Assembly: GCF_021044885.1 (NCBI RefSeq) | Contig: NZ_JAJNOD010000001.1 | Coordinates: 1,240,001-1,304,000 of the forward strand | From: Microbacterium nymphoidis | GTDB lineage: Bacteria > Actinomycetota > Actinomycetes > Actinomycetales > Microbacteriaceae | Direction of reading: 5' to 3' | Length of the DNA: 64,000 bases | Shown here: positions 26,756 through 36,175 of the stretch, piece by piece | Numbering within the stretch: the stretch's first letter is position 1 | Layout: every line of letters begins with the position of its first letter | Made by a program: the position numbers and the translations under genes | Notes under the pieces: model-generated | Database searches by the model: none | What the model saw: only the letters and a program-made list of their open reading frames with translations | What the model was told of the DNA's origin: nothing

Positions 26756-27712
26756 TCACTCTTCCGGTTCGCCGCTGAGAATGCCGCGCAACCAGTCTCG
26801 TGCCTCGACGAAGAGCTCGTCCGCATAGCGGTCCGAATAGTGCACCACCTGCCGGTCCGCACGGGGATAGGAGCCGAGGAACACCACGCGCGGGCTGAAT
26901 CTGCGCACGCCCATCAGCGCGTCGGCCATGCGCTCATCCTGTACGTGACCGTCGGCGTCGATGATGAAGCGATAGCGGCCCAGGGTGTCGCCGATCGGAC
27001 GGGACTGGATCAGGCCGAGGTTGATGCCACGCGTGGAGAACTGCTCCAGCAGCTCCAGCAGACCACCGGGCCGGTCATCGGAGAGCTCGGCGATCACCGT
27101 GGTCTTGTCGGCGCCGGTGGGGGGCACCGGTGCCACCACACGGGAGACGAGCACGAAGCGCGTGACGGCATTCGCGTTGTCGCCGATGTTCTCGGCCAGC
27201 ACCTCGACGTCGTAGTGCTCGGTGATGTTCGGCGGAGCGATCGCCGCCTCCACCGTGAGTGAACCGTCGAGCAGACCGATGGTGCTGGCCACGTTGCTCG
27301 CGGCCGGGACGTGCGAATGGGTGGGGAGGTTCTCCTGAAGCCAGATGTGGCACTGCGCGTAGGCGACGGGGTGGGCGGCGATACGGTCCACGTCGGCTAG
27401 CGCCGTGCCGCGCGGCGCGACCAGCACGAACGACACCGGCACCAGGTACTCCCCCACGATGCGAAGACCCGGGATGGTGGCCAGGGCGTCCTGCGTGGTG
27501 GTGACGCCGCCGTCGACGGAGTTCTCGATCGCGATCATCGCCGCATCGCTGCGGCCGCTGGTCACGTCGGCGAGGGCCTCGCCGACGTTGTGCACCGGAC
27601 GCCAGATCTGACCGCGCGCCTCCGGAACCTGGGCGAGGGCGGCCTCGGTGAACGTCCCCGCCGGGCCCAGATAGCTGTAGGTACGGCGTTCGGCATCCGA
27701 CGGCAGTGACAT
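26756..27712 (-). CDS. pheA: Prephenate dehydratase with ACT domain
   Basis: Converts prephenate to phenylpyruvate in phenylalanine synthesis. 318 residues from ATG 27712 (MSLPSDAERRTYSYLGPAGT). The periplasmic-binding-like catalytic fold has GPAGTFTEAAL (16-26), IENSVDGGV (62-70) and the catalytic TRF at 184-186. A C-terminal ACT domain (about 203-290) binds phenylalanine for feedback inhibition; its usual ESRP motif reads QSRP here, which may alter allosteric sensitivity. No chorismate mutase domain is attached. Monofunctional enzymes of this length are standard in actinobacteria. Confidence 0.95.
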   Translation of the reverse strand: MSLPSDAERRTYSYLGPAGTFTEAALAQVPEARGQIWRPVHNVGEALADVTSGRSDAAMIAIENSVDGGVTTTQDALATIPGLRIVGEYLVPVSFVLVAPRGTALADVDRIAAHPVAYAQCHIWLQENLPTHSHVPAASNVASTIGLLDGSLTVEAAIAPPNITEHYDVEVLAENIGDNANAVTRFVLVSRVVAPVPPTGADKTTVIAELSDDRPGGLLELLEQFSTRGINLGLIQSRPIGDTLGRYRFIIDADGHVQDERMADALMGVRRFSPRVVFLGSYPRADRQVVHYSDRYADELFVEARDWLRGILSGEPEE

Positions 27713-27752
27713 GAGTGTCAGCCTAGTTCCTGCCCGTGCCGCACACGGACGG

Positions 27753-28874
27753 TCAGCCGATGGCGGGGTCCGGAACGAAGAACACCCCGCCGGCATCCGT
27801 GTAGGTGTGCGAGATGAGTCCGTCCTGCTCGTCGAGGCGGCGCTGGGTCATGATGAACGTCGCGGGGTCGTTGAAGAACGCGAGGAACAGCAGCCCCGCC
27901 CCCGGAGCATCGCCGAGAGCATAGCTGCGGCGGAGCATGAGCGGGCGGCCTATGTTGCTGGGGTGCGCGCGCCGTGCGTGCGCGGCCGTCGGCGTGAGCA
28001 GACGACCCGTCTCGGACTTCGCGAACAGATCGACCTCCGCCATGCCGTCGCCGCCGGAGAGCGGAGACCCGGTGTCCCGGCGGCGGCCGATGGCCTCCTC
28101 CTGCTCCGGCACCGCCAGGCCGGTGAAGGTCGACTCGATGTGCATCCGTCTCACGACCGCATACGTGTCGCGTCCCGAGCCCGTCCACACCCCCGCGTCC
28201 AGCAGGTCCGCCGTCCGCGGGTTGATGATCCCGTCCACGAACCCGATCGGCGTGCGGGTCGTCCCCGCCGGTGTCGGCGCATCGCGCGAGCCGTTGCTGC
28301 GCCAGAGCACCGTGGCCTGCGGGGTCGCGGCGAGGATCGCCCTCATCCGGTCGGCGACGGCTGCCGCCGTCTCCGCAGAGACCTCAACCAGGAGGTCCCC
28401 GGCGGCGAGGAACGGCGCCCGGTCATTGCGGAAAGCGGGAAGCGGCTCGGCATGCGCCACCCGCTCCGGCCAGACCGCGGCTGCGAGCGCGGGAGCGACG
28501 CCCACCAGAACCGTCAGCTCCCCCGCGTCCGGGGTGACCTCGCTCGTGGCGGTGTGAATCGCCTCGACAGCGGTGCGGACGTCCGCCGGCGTGGTCGACG
28601 CGAGGGTGAGCACCGCAACCGTGAGGTGCCGCGGGGGCACCTCGGGCCAGGTGGCTCCGGGCAGGCGGTGGGCCTCGGCCAGCGCGCGCTGTTGCGTACT
28701 GCTGGTGGTGCTGGCCGCCGGCTCCGGGGCGGCAGCCGATCCCTCGCCCATCCGCCCGAGCGCGAAGCCGGCTGCCCCGGTCACGGCGGCAGCGCCGATT
28801 CCCGCGAAGAGCGACCGGCGACCGATCTTCCGCGTGGTGCCGTCGCCCGGCTCCATGGTCGTGCCTTCGCTCAT
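27753..28874 (-). CDS. Tat-exported Dyp-type heme peroxidase (EfeB-like)
   Basis: 373 residues from ATG 28874, overlapping the stop of the upstream beta-helix gene (ATGA). A Tat signal is visible (GRRSLFAGIGAAAVTGAAG, Arg19-Arg20). The dimeric alpha+beta barrel family motif GFVDG (211-215, catalytic Asp214) followed by INPR, the proximal heme His299 in AHARRAHP and distal Arg315 or 316 are present. Family members oxidise dyes or phenolics with peroxide, or act on ferric/heme iron next to EfeU/EfeO. No efeU or efeO is nearby; the partner here is a beta-helix lipoprotein instead, so an iron-uptake role is not supported by context. Confidence 0.87.
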   Translation of the reverse strand: MSEGTTMEPGDGTTRKIGRRSLFAGIGAAAVTGAAGFALGRMGEGSAAAPEPAASTTSSTQQRALAEAHRLPGATWPEVPPRHLTVAVLTLASTTPADVRTAVEAIHTATSEVTPDAGELTVLVGVAPALAAAVWPERVAHAEPLPAFRNDRAPFLAAGDLLVEVSAETAAAVADRMRAILAATPQATVLWRSNGSRDAPTPAGTTRTPIGFVDGIINPRTADLLDAGVWTGSGRDTYAVVRRMHIESTFTGLAVPEQEEAIGRRRDTGSPLSGGDGMAEVDLFAKSETGRLLTPTAAHARRAHPSNIGRPLMLRRSYALGDAPGAGLLFLAFFNDPATFIMTQRRLDEQDGLISHTYTDAGGVFFVPDPAIG

Positions 28875-30181
28875 GCGGCGGGATCTGCGAGCAGATCGGC
28901 AGCAGGCACGCTCACGGTGCTGACGTCCGGCAGGTCCACCGCATCCGGCAGCGTGCGCGGGGTCTCATCGACGCTGTCCAGACCGGGACGTTCGGGCGTC
29001 GTCGCCACCTTCGCGAAGCTGATGCCGGCGGGGGCGACCGGCTGGGCCCAGGCGGCCGGGGCGATCCCGTCGCTGCAGCGCGCCGTGGCGAGCGCGGGCG
29101 GTTCGCTTCGTGCACCGACAGGCAGCTGGAAGCAGTTCTGTGATCCGGCATGCTCGGCGCTGGGTGCGAACACCACGGCCAGCGCCGAGTCGTCCCAGAC
29201 GTTGTCCGTGACGCTCGTGCCCGACGGGGCGAAGTCGTCCGAGGAGTTCACCCAGACACCCGCGTTCGGGTTGCCGGTGATGAGGTTGGCACGCACCACG
29301 GCGTCCACCGTTCCGGACAGGCCGACGCCCACGCCGAAGGCACCGGTCGCCTGCTCGGGCGTCTGCGACTCGTCGTTGTCGGTGATCACGTTTCCGGCGA
29401 TCCGGACGCCCCGGGTCGGACCGTGCGCCTCGAGGTAGTTGGAGAGGATGGTGAGGCCGATGCGGTTGCGCGTGATGCGGTTCCCGGTGATGACGACGTT
29501 CGACGCGTTGGCGAGTTCGATGCCCACCGCGTTGAGGGTGACGACGTTTCCCGAGACCTCGGCGTTGCAGTCCTCGCACTGGCCGACGTAGATCCCCGAG
29601 TCCGATCCGCCGCTCGCGAGGTTCGAGCGGATCACTCCCCCGGTGCGGTTGAACGCGTAGATGCCATACAGGCCGTTGTTCTGCGCGGTGACGGACTGCA
29701 CCAGATACCCGGCGACGGGGTCGGCCACGTTTCCCGGGAGATAGCCGTCCGGCCCCCGCGCGACGCCCGCACCGTTCTCATCGGTGACCCCGGTGATCAG
29801 GACGCCGTTCTGCACGAAATTGCGCACCGTGAGGTTCTCGACGCTGACGCGCGCTCCGGTCATCACCACGCCGTTGCTGCGGGTGAACTCGCCGTCCAGG
29901 ATCACGCCGTTGCGGTCGGTGCCACGCACGGTCACATCATCGGCGCGCACCTCGAGCGAGGAATGGTACGTGCCGGGTTCGATCATGATGATCCCGCCGG
30001 CGGCGACACGGCTTCCGGCATCGGCGAGCTCGGCGTCATTCGTCACGGTGACGACGTCCTGGGTATCGGCCGGTGCACTCGTCGCGGATCCCTCGGGCGC
30101 ACCCGGCGAGCACGCCGTGATCGCGCCGAGCACACCGACGGCCGCCATGATCGACACGGCCCAGCGGACAGGGCTGCGCAT
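28871..30181 (-). CDS. Right-handed parallel beta-helix lipoprotein (NosD-like)
   Basis: 436 residues from ATG 30181, which has AGGAGGAG upstream; in-frame Met codons farther up lack a site. The signal ends in lipobox ITAC (Cys24). From ~70 to ~360 the chain is a run of parallel beta-helix coils with repeating patterns such as [34 protein letters not shown], the PbH1/NosD type seen in polysaccharide-binding or periplasmic copper-delivery proteins. A 70-residue Pro-rich C-terminus follows. Translationally coupled to the Dyp peroxidase, so both probably act together outside the membrane. No active-site residues could be assigned. Confidence 0.8.
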   Translation of the reverse strand: MRSPVRWAVSIMAAVGVLGAITACSPGAPEGSATSAPADTQDVVTVTNDAELADAGSRVAAGGIIMIEPGTYHSSLEVRADDVTVRGTDRNGVILDGEFTRSNGVVMTGARVSVENLTVRNFVQNGVLITGVTDENGAGVARGPDGYLPGNVADPVAGYLVQSVTAQNNGLYGIYAFNRTGGVIRSNLASGGSDSGIYVGQCEDCNAEVSGNVVTLNAVGIELANASNVVITGNRITRNRIGLTILSNYLEAHGPTRGVRIAGNVITDNDESQTPEQATGAFGVGVGLSGTVDAVVRANLITGNPNAGVWVNSSDDFAPSGTSVTDNVWDDSALAVVFAPSAEHAGSQNCFQLPVGARSEPPALATARCSDGIAPAAWAQPVAPAGISFAKVATTPERPGLDSVDETPRTLPDAVDLPDVSTVSVPAADLLADPAA

Positions 30182-30423
30182 GCTTCTCCTCCTCATGCCC
30201 CGGGGGGAGGGCTCGTGGAACGTCGGCCGTGTCGGAGCGGCTTGGTTCCACCGTAGTGGGTGTTGCACTCACACGCTCGCGAGATCGCGCCGTGGAGCCG
30301 CCGCCGTCCGGGAATCGAGACCGCCCGTGCGGCGGTGGATCGGCGGGGCTTCCGGCTGTCTTTCAGCCGTGTACTGCGGTAATCGAGCATGCGTGTTCGG
30401 CCCGTTCGGTGCAGACTGAGGGC

Positions 30424-32064
30424 ATGACTCGCGCAGGACAGCCCGCCGAACCCGCAGACCTCATCGACGTCGATGCGCTGATCGCGGCGTACTACGACCG
30501 ACGACCCGACCCGAATGTGCCGGCCCAGCGCGTCGCTTTCGGCACCAGCGGCCACCGCGGATCCTCGTTCTCGACGAGCTTCAATGAGGACCACATCCTC
30601 GCCACCACGCAGGCGATCGTGGACTACCGTGCAGCGCAGGGCATCGCCGGCCCGCTGTTCCTCGGTCGCGACACCCACGGCCTCTCGCTTCCGGCCGAAC
30701 GCACGGCCCTGGAGGTCCTGGTCGCGAACGGCGTGGACGTGCGACAGGATTCGCGGGAGTCGTGGGTCCCCACGCCCGCGCTGAGCCACGCCATCCTCAC
30801 CTACAACCACGGTCGCGACGAGGCCGATCCCGGCCGCGCGGACGGCATCGTGGTCACTCCGTCGCACAACCCGCCCACCGACGGCGGGTTCAAGTACAAC
30901 CCGCCGCACGGCGGCCCCGCCGACACCGACGCCACCGGCTGGATCGCCGACAGGGCCAACCGGCTGATCGCCGCGGGGCTGGAGGGCGTGAAGCGCGTTC
31001 GCTTCGCCGACATCGACGGCTCGACCGTGGGCACCTACGACTTCCGCGAGGCCTACGTGCGCGACCTCGCGAACATCCTCGATCTCGACGCGATCCGCGA
31101 GGCGGGCGTGCGCATCGGCGCCGACCCGCTCGGCGGGGCATCGGTCGAGTACTGGGCGCTCATCGCCGAGATGCACGACCTGGACATCACGGTGGTCAAT
31201 CCCGACGTCGACCCCACCTGGCGCTTCATGACGCTGGACTGGGATGAGAAGATCCGGATGGACCCGTCGTCGCCGTCGGCGATGGCCTCCCTCGTCGCGA
31301 AGCGGGATCAGTTCGACGTGCTGACCGGAAACGATGCGGACGCCGACCGTCACGGCATCGTCACCCCGGACGCGGGTCTCATGAACCCGAACCACTACCT
31401 CGCCGTCGCCATCGCCTACCTCTACTCGCACCGCCCGGGCTGGCGCGAGGATGCCGCCATCGGCAAGACGCTGGTGTCGTCGATGATGATCGACCGCGTA
31501 GCGGAGTCCCTCGGGCGCCGTCTGCTGGAGGTCCCGGTGGGCTTCAAGTGGTTCGTCCCGGGTCTGCTCGACGGATCCGTGGCGTTCGGCGGCGAGGAAT
31601 CGGCCGGCGCCTCCTTCCTGCGCGCGGACGGATCCGTGTGGACCACCGATAAGGACGGCATCCTGCTGGCGCTGCTCGCGGCGGAGATCATCGCCGTCAT
31701 GAAGCGCACGCCCTCGCAGCTGTACGCGGACATCGAGGCGCAGTTCGGCGCCTCGTCGTACCAGCGCGTGGATGCCCCCGCGACGCCCGAGCAGAAGGCG
31801 GCACTCGGCCGGCTGAGCCCCGATGCGGTCGCCGCCACCACGCTGGCCGGTGAGGAGATCGTCGCCAAGCTGTCCCACGCCCCCGGAAACGGCGCGGCCA
31901 TCGGTGGTCTCAAGGTGCAGACCGAGCACGCGTGGTTCGCGGCGCGTCCGTCGGGGACCGAGGACGTCTACAAGCTGTACGCCGAGTCGCTGCGCGGCGA
32001 GGATCACCTGCGTCAGGTGCAGGAAGAGGCTCGTGCGGTGGTCTCGGAGGCGCTCGGCGAATGA
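30424..32064 (+). CDS. pgm: Phosphoglucomutase, alpha-D-glucose-phosphate specific
   Basis: Interconverts glucose-1-phosphate and glucose-6-phosphate. 546 residues, the usual length of the Pgm subfamily. Domain 1 carries the phosphoserine loop [11 protein letters not shown] (Ser147), domain 2 the metal loop NDADADRHG, domain 3 the sugar loop [10 protein letters not shown], and domain 4 the phosphate-binding [10 protein letters not shown]. Its stop codon overlaps the start of the Nudix gene (ATGA). It would connect galactose-derived glucose-1-phosphate from the Leloir genes farther right to glycolysis, though it is not part of that cluster. Confidence 0.97.
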   Translation: MTRAGQPAEPADLIDVDALIAAYYDRRPDPNVPAQRVAFGTSGHRGSSFSTSFNEDHILATTQAIVDYRAAQGIAGPLFLGRDTHGLSLPAERTALEVLVANGVDVRQDSRESWVPTPALSHAILTYNHGRDEADPGRADGIVVTPSHNPPTDGGFKYNPPHGGPADTDATGWIADRANRLIAAGLEGVKRVRFADIDGSTVGTYDFREAYVRDLANILDLDAIREAGVRIGADPLGGASVEYWALIAEMHDLDITVVNPDVDPTWRFMTLDWDEKIRMDPSSPSAMASLVAKRDQFDVLTGNDADADRHGIVTPDAGLMNPNHYLAVAIAYLYSHRPGWREDAAIGKTLVSSMMIDRVAESLGRRLLEVPVGFKWFVPGLLDGSVAFGGEESAGASFLRADGSVWTTDKDGILLALLAAEIIAVMKRTPSQLYADIEAQFGASSYQRVDAPATPEQKAALGRLSPDAVAATTLAGEEIVAKLSHAPGNGAAIGGLKVQTEHAWFAARPSGTEDVYKLYAESLRGEDHLRQVQEEARAVVSEALGE

Positions 32065-32510
32065 GCGCCGAGCATCATCTGGAGTTCTACGAGTACGAGA
32101 CGCGACTGGCGGCGTACGCGGTCATCATCGATGAGCGCGGCATGCTGCTCAGCTGGTTCAACCACCCCAAGCGAGCGGGATGGTCGCTTCCCGGCGGCGG
32201 CGTGGACTTCGAGGAGACCGTGGAGCAGGGACTCGTCCGCGAAATCTACGAGGAGACCGGATACCACGCCGAGATCACGGGGCTGCTCACCGTCACGAGC
32301 AGCACGTGGCCGACCGGCGATCGGGGGCGGCCCTTCAAGGCGGTTCGCGTGATCTTCTCGGCCCGCGTGGTCGGCGGAGAGCTCGGCACGATCGAGGTGG
32401 GCGGCTCTACGGATCACGCCGACTGGCTTCCGCTCGCCGAGGTGGAGGCGGCCGTGCCACCCACCTCCACCGTCCGCGCCGGACTCGACGCCTGGCGCGC
32501 CGCCGGCTGA
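32061..32510 (+). CDS. Nudix hydrolase
   Basis: 149 residues from ATG 32061, overlapping the pgm stop by four bases. A complete Nudix box lies at 46-68: [20 protein letters not shown] with the glutamates that bind magnesium and cleave a nucleoside-diphosphate-X substrate. The surrounding WSLPGGG and [10 protein letters not shown] strands are typical of small ADP-ribose or nucleotide-sugar pyrophosphatases. Coupling to pgm raises the possibility of a nucleotide-sugar substrate; that is inference only. Confidence 0.9.
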   Translation: MSAEHHLEFYEYETRLAAYAVIIDERGMLLSWFNHPKRAGWSLPGGGVDFEETVEQGLVREIYEETGYHAEITGLLTVTSSTWPTGDRGRPFKAVRVIFSARVVGGELGTIEVGGSTDHADWLPLAEVEAAVPPTSTVRAGLDAWRAAG

Positions 32511-32527
32511 CCCCGCCGCGCCCGGGC

Positions 32528-33100
32528 TCATCGCGACACGAGCAGCCAGATCACGACGATCACCGGAACGATCACCGCTGCCCAGAGCATCGCACCGAGA
32601 ATCCGTTCGGCCCACGATGACGCCCCCGGATGGCGGCGGGCGGCGGTACCCGGAGCGAGGGGCTCGGAGTCGACGGTGATCGGCACCGCACGGGCGCCCA
32701 GCTGGGCGACCAGACCGGCGTTGCGTGCGGTGATGCCGATCACGCCACCGGCGCGCGTGCGGATCACGAGACGGCGCACCGAGCTGGCCGTCCGCGCCGG
32801 AAGCAGCAGGGACTCGATCACGACCACCTCCTCGATGTCCGCGAGAGCGACCGCCCGACGAGGGCGCAGAGCCGATCGGACCACCAGCACATGACGCTCG
32901 ATCGAGGCGTCCACGAACCGGGCGACGAGCGCAGCGCCGACCAGCAGAGCGGTGCCCGACAGCACCGCGATGACCGCGAGCGTGACCGTCGTGCCCGGGT
33001 GTGAACCGGATCCGCCGACGATCAGGGCCAGCCACACGACGGAGGTCAGCAGCGCGGTCGCGGCACCCCCCACGAAGACACGGGCGGCGATGACGGACAC
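32528..33100 (-). CDS. Three-helix membrane protein, hypothetical
   Basis: 190 residues, GTG 33100. Two N-terminal transmembrane helices (about 5-27 and 38-60), a cytosolic ~85-residue beta-rich domain (RHVLVVRSALRPRRAVALAD to VPITVDSEPL) resembling the PH-like bPH domains of small actinobacterial membrane proteins, and a third helix near the C-terminus (about 168-188). No functional motif. Convergent with the Nudix gene and 44 bases beyond the glycerate kinase stop, in opposite phase to that operon's promoter, so co-transcription is not certain. Confidence 0.6.
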   Translation of the reverse strand: MSVIAARVFVGGAATALLTSVVWLALIVGGSGSHPGTTVTLAVIAVLSGTALLVGAALVARFVDASIERHVLVVRSALRPRRAVALADIEEVVVIESLLLPARTASSVRRLVIRTRAGGVIGITARNAGLVAQLGARAVPITVDSEPLAPGTAARRHPGASSWAERILGAMLWAAVIVPVIVVIWLLVSR

Positions 33101-33144
33101 CCTGCCATTCTGCTAGGTGCGCGCGGAAACCCGGGGAAGCCGCG

Positions 33145-34257
33145 TCAGAATCGCGACGCCGCGCACGCGGCGGCCTCGCGAAGCCAGCGCCGCGGGTCTG
33201 CGAGCGAGGCCTCCGGCGAGCCGGCGAGTTCGGTGAGCGACAGCGCCGCGGCGAACGCCGACGTGTCGGCATCCGGCGTGATCCGCCCGGCGATCAGAAC
33301 GGTCGCAGCGCTCGACAACGACGCCACGTGCGCGGGGACCTTGCCCGCCGCGGACTGGGCATCGTAGGAGCCCTCCCCCGTGATGACGACGTCCGCTGCG
33401 GCGCTCGCCGCGGGAAGCCCGATCAGATCAGCCACGGCAGCGGCACCGGGAACCAGATCGGCACCCCAGACCCTCAGCGCGAACCCGGTGCCTCCGGCTG
33501 CGCCGGCGCCAGGGGCGGTGATCAGCTCATCGGCGGCTCCCGCCGCCACGATCAGCGCCTGTGCCCAGCGGGACAGGACATCGTCCACCTCCCCGATCCG
33601 TTCCGCCGGGATGCCCTTCTGCGGGCCGAAGACCGCCGCGGCACCGTGCGGCCCCGTCAGCGGGTTCGTGACGTCGGAGAGCACCAGCACTCCGCGGGCG
33701 GGAGCGGCCCGGAGAGCCGACAGATCGACCGAGGCCAGCGATGCCAGCCCGTCGGGAGAGGGCGCGACCTCGCGCCCTCCGGCATCGAGCAGCCGGGCCC
33801 CGAGCGCGCGCAGCAGCCCCGCACCGCCATCGGTGGAGGCGCTGGAGCCGATCCCCAGCACCAGCCGCTCCGCTCCGGCATCCAGCGCCGCGGCGATCGC
33901 CTGGCCGAAGCCGCCCGTGTGAGCGGTGAAGGGCGCGCGTGCGGACCCCAGCTGCTCGATCCCACAGCAGACGCCGAGTTCCACGACCGCGGTGCCGTCG
34001 GGCAGGAGCGCCCATGGTGCGTCGCGCTCACGGCCATCCGCACCGGTGACCCGGGTCGTGCGCGGCGAAGCATCGTGCGCGGCGAGGAAGGCGTCCAGCG
34101 TGCCCTCACCGCCGTCCGCCATCGGGCGGAGCACCATCTCATCCTCCCCGCGAACCGACCTCCAGCCTGCCGAGATCACCCGCGCCGCTTCGGCCGCCGA
34201 TAGCGATCCTTTGAAACTGTCCGGGCAGATCACGACCCGCCGCCGCGTGCCCGTCAT
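33145..34257 (-). CDS. Glycerate kinase (type 1, GarK/GlxK family)
   Basis: Phosphorylates D-glycerate, normally to 2-phosphoglycerate. 370 residues. Family motifs in order: VVICPDSFKGSLSAAEAA (8-25), RPMADGGEGTLDAFL (44-58), GIGSSASTDGGAGLLRALGA (about 132-151) and VITGEGSYDAQS near 285. The ATG overlaps the stop of the LacI gene by four bases, making it the last gene of the Gfo/Idh-DUF993-isomerase-LacI operon. Its presence there says the operon's pathway likely ends in glycerate. Confidence 0.92.
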   Translation of the reverse strand: MTGTRRRVVICPDSFKGSLSAAEAARVISAGWRSVRGEDEMVLRPMADGGEGTLDAFLAAHDASPRTTRVTGADGRERDAPWALLPDGTAVVELGVCCGIEQLGSARAPFTAHTGGFGQAIAAALDAGAERLVLGIGSSASTDGGAGLLRALGARLLDAGGREVAPSPDGLASLASVDLSALRAAPARGVLVLSDVTNPLTGPHGAAAVFGPQKGIPAERIGEVDDVLSRWAQALIVAAGAADELITAPGAGAAGGTGFALRVWGADLVPGAAAVADLIGLPAASAAADVVITGEGSYDAQSAAGKVPAHVASLSSAATVLIAGRITPDADTSAFAAALSLTELAGSPEASLADPRRWLREAAACAASRF

Positions 34258-35303
34258 GCTCGCCGAGGCGTCGAATCGCGCGGGATCACGGTGAGCTCCA
34301 CGGCATCTCCGGGACCCGGCCAGTCCTCGGCCACCGCGGCGTGCAGTGCCTGGTAGCCGATCTCATCCAGGGGCACCCGAACCGTGGTGAGCGCGGGGGT
34401 CACGTCGGAGCTGGTGGGAATGTCATCGAAGCCGCAGACAGCGATGTCGGAGCCCACGGCGCGGCCGGCGTCGCGGATGGCGCGCATCGCGCCGATGGCC
34501 ACGACGTCCGAGATCCCGAACACCAGGGTGCCGGGCTCCACCCCTTCCGCCAGCGCCCGCGCCATGAGGTCGATCCCGCCCTGACGGGAGAAGGATCCCC
34601 GCAGCACGCGCGGCTCCTCTCCGCCGCCCGCGGTGAAGCCCTCGGCGAAGCCCGCGATGCGGTCGTCGGAGGTGCGAAGCCCCTCCGCGGCGGCGAGCAC
34701 GATGGCGCGCCGGTACCCGAGCGCGCTCATGTGTTCGGCGAGAGCGGCGGCACCCGCACGGTTGTCCACGGCCAGCCAGCGCACGTCGCCGTCGCCGCGT
34801 CCGAGCGCCACCGCGCGCGTCCCGCTAGCCGACAGCGCCGACAGCTCACCGCTCAGCCCGGCGGCGTCGTGGTCGAGGTCGCGCGAGGCGGCCAGGATCA
34901 ATCCCCGGGGACGCTGACCGCGCAGGGCACGGATCACGCGCACTTCGCGGGCCGGGTCGCGCTCGGTGATGGCGATGGTGACCACGAGCCCGGCTTCGTC
35001 CGCACCGCGAGCGACCCCGGCAGCGATCTGGCCGAAGTAGGGGTCCGCGATGTCGGCCACCAGCAGCGCGACGATGGCGCTGGTGCCGCGGGCGGTCGCC
35101 TGCGCCGAGAGGTTCGGCGTATACCCGAGCCGGTCCGCTGCCGCCTGGACGCGCTCGCGGTACGCGTCCGCCACGCGGCGAGTGGACCCGTTCAGCACGC
35201 GCGATGCCGTGGCCAGCGACACTCCCGCGGCCTGCGCGACATCGTGCAGGGTCGCCGCGGCGCGCGCGGAGGACAGGTCGGGCGCCATCGGGATCTCGCT
35301 CAC
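34254..35303 (-). CDS. LacI-family transcriptional regulator (candidate regulator of the GGGAAAGCGC sites)
   Basis: 349 residues if begun at GTG 35303, chosen because it overlaps the upstream stop as GTGA; ATG 35288 is the alternative. The N-terminal helix-turn-helix and hinge are clear (TLHDVAQAAGVSLATASRVL, about 18-37), followed by a periplasmic-binding-type sensor (ALLVADIADPYFGQIAAGV; VFGISDVVAIGAMRAI; VCGFDDIPTSSDVTPALTTV). It sits inside the operon whose promoter region carries three GGGAAAGCGC-type palindromes, so autoregulation is expected, with a pathway intermediate as inducer. Confidence 0.93.
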   Translation of the reverse strand: MSEIPMAPDLSSARAAATLHDVAQAAGVSLATASRVLNGSTRRVADAYRERVQAAADRLGYTPNLSAQATARGTSAIVALLVADIADPYFGQIAAGVARGADEAGLVVTIAITERDPAREVRVIRALRGQRPRGLILAASRDLDHDAAGLSGELSALSASGTRAVALGRGDGDVRWLAVDNRAGAAALAEHMSALGYRRAIVLAAAEGLRTSDDRIAGFAEGFTAGGGEEPRVLRGSFSRQGGIDLMARALAEGVEPGTLVFGISDVVAIGAMRAIRDAGRAVGSDIAVCGFDDIPTSSDVTPALTTVRVPLDEIGYQALHAAVAEDWPGPGDAVELTVIPRDSTPRRA

Positions 35304-36175
35304 CCCACGGAGTCTACGGGGGCCGCCAGGTGCGGGGACACCGTTTTCCGGAAGCTCTCCGCGGTACGCGACACGACGTTCGCTGGCGCGTCGTCCCACA
35401 CCTCCTGGTTGAAGATCTCCACCTCGATGTCGCGGTCGTACCCGGTGTCCATCACCGCGCGGGTAAGTGAGGCGAAATCGATCACGCCCTCACCCGGGTA
35501 GTGCCGGCTGAGCAGGACGTCCGCCGGCAGCGGAGTGCGCCAGTCGCACACCTGGTAGGTGGCGATCCGACGTTCGCGGCCCGCCCGAGCGATGGAGTCC
35601 AGCACCTGCGGATCCCACCAGATGTGGAACGTGTCGACGGTGACGCCCACCACGTCCGGATCGAAGTCCGACGCGATGTCCAGCGCCTCGGCGAGAGTGG
35701 TGACCACGCAGCGATCGGAGGCGAACATCGGGTGCAGCGGCTCGATCGCCAGCGTCACCCCGGCCGCGCGTGCGTCATCCGCCAGCGCCCCGATGCCGTC
35801 GCGCACGCGCTCCCGGGCGCCGACGATGTCACGCGACCCCTCTGGAAGACCGCCGGCCACCAGCACCAGTACGGGCGCGGAGCCTGCAGCGCCCGCGGAT
35901 GCCAGCACCGCGGTCTCCTCGATGGCGCGGCGGTTGTCATCGAGCACCGCAGCGCGATCTCCCGCGGTGAAGAACCCCGAGCGGCAGTATGTCGACACGC
36001 GGAGCCCGGAATCGGCGATCATCTTCGCCGCTGTGTCGAGCCCGACCTCCGCCACGGGCTCGCGCCACGGCCCGATCGCCTCGATGCCGGCTTCGGCGGT
36101 GACGCGCAGGGCCGTGGCCAGATCCGCGTACTTGATCGTCCCCTGGTTGACGGACAGCCGTGCGGGTGCGTTCAT
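35300..36175 (-). CDS. Sugar phosphate isomerase/epimerase-like TIM barrel
   Basis: 291 residues from ATG 36175, overlapping the DUF993 stop (ATGA). Xylose-isomerase-like (AP endonuclease 2) TIM barrel: LSVNQGTIKYADLATAL at the start, LAIEPLHPMFASDR (metal Glu and His), GVTVDTFHIWWDP (Asp, His) and a late YDRDIEVEIFNQEVW Glu strand provide the usual Glu-Asp-His-Glu metal site. Members isomerise or epimerise keto sugars, or dehydrate keto-inositols. Between an aldolase-like DUF993 protein and a LacI regulator, an isomerisation or dehydration step before aldol cleavage is the best guess. Confidence 0.82.
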   Translation of the reverse strand: MNAPARLSVNQGTIKYADLATALRVTAEAGIEAIGPWREPVAEVGLDTAAKMIADSGLRVSTYCRSGFFTAGDRAAVLDDNRRAIEETAVLASAGAAGSAPVLVLVAGGLPEGSRDIVGARERVRDGIGALADDARAAGVTLAIEPLHPMFASDRCVVTTLAEALDIASDFDPDVVGVTVDTFHIWWDPQVLDSIARAGRERRIATYQVCDWRTPLPADVLLSRHYPGEGVIDFASLTRAVMDTGYDRDIEVEIFNQEVWDDAPANVVSRTAESFRKTVSPHLAAPVDSVG

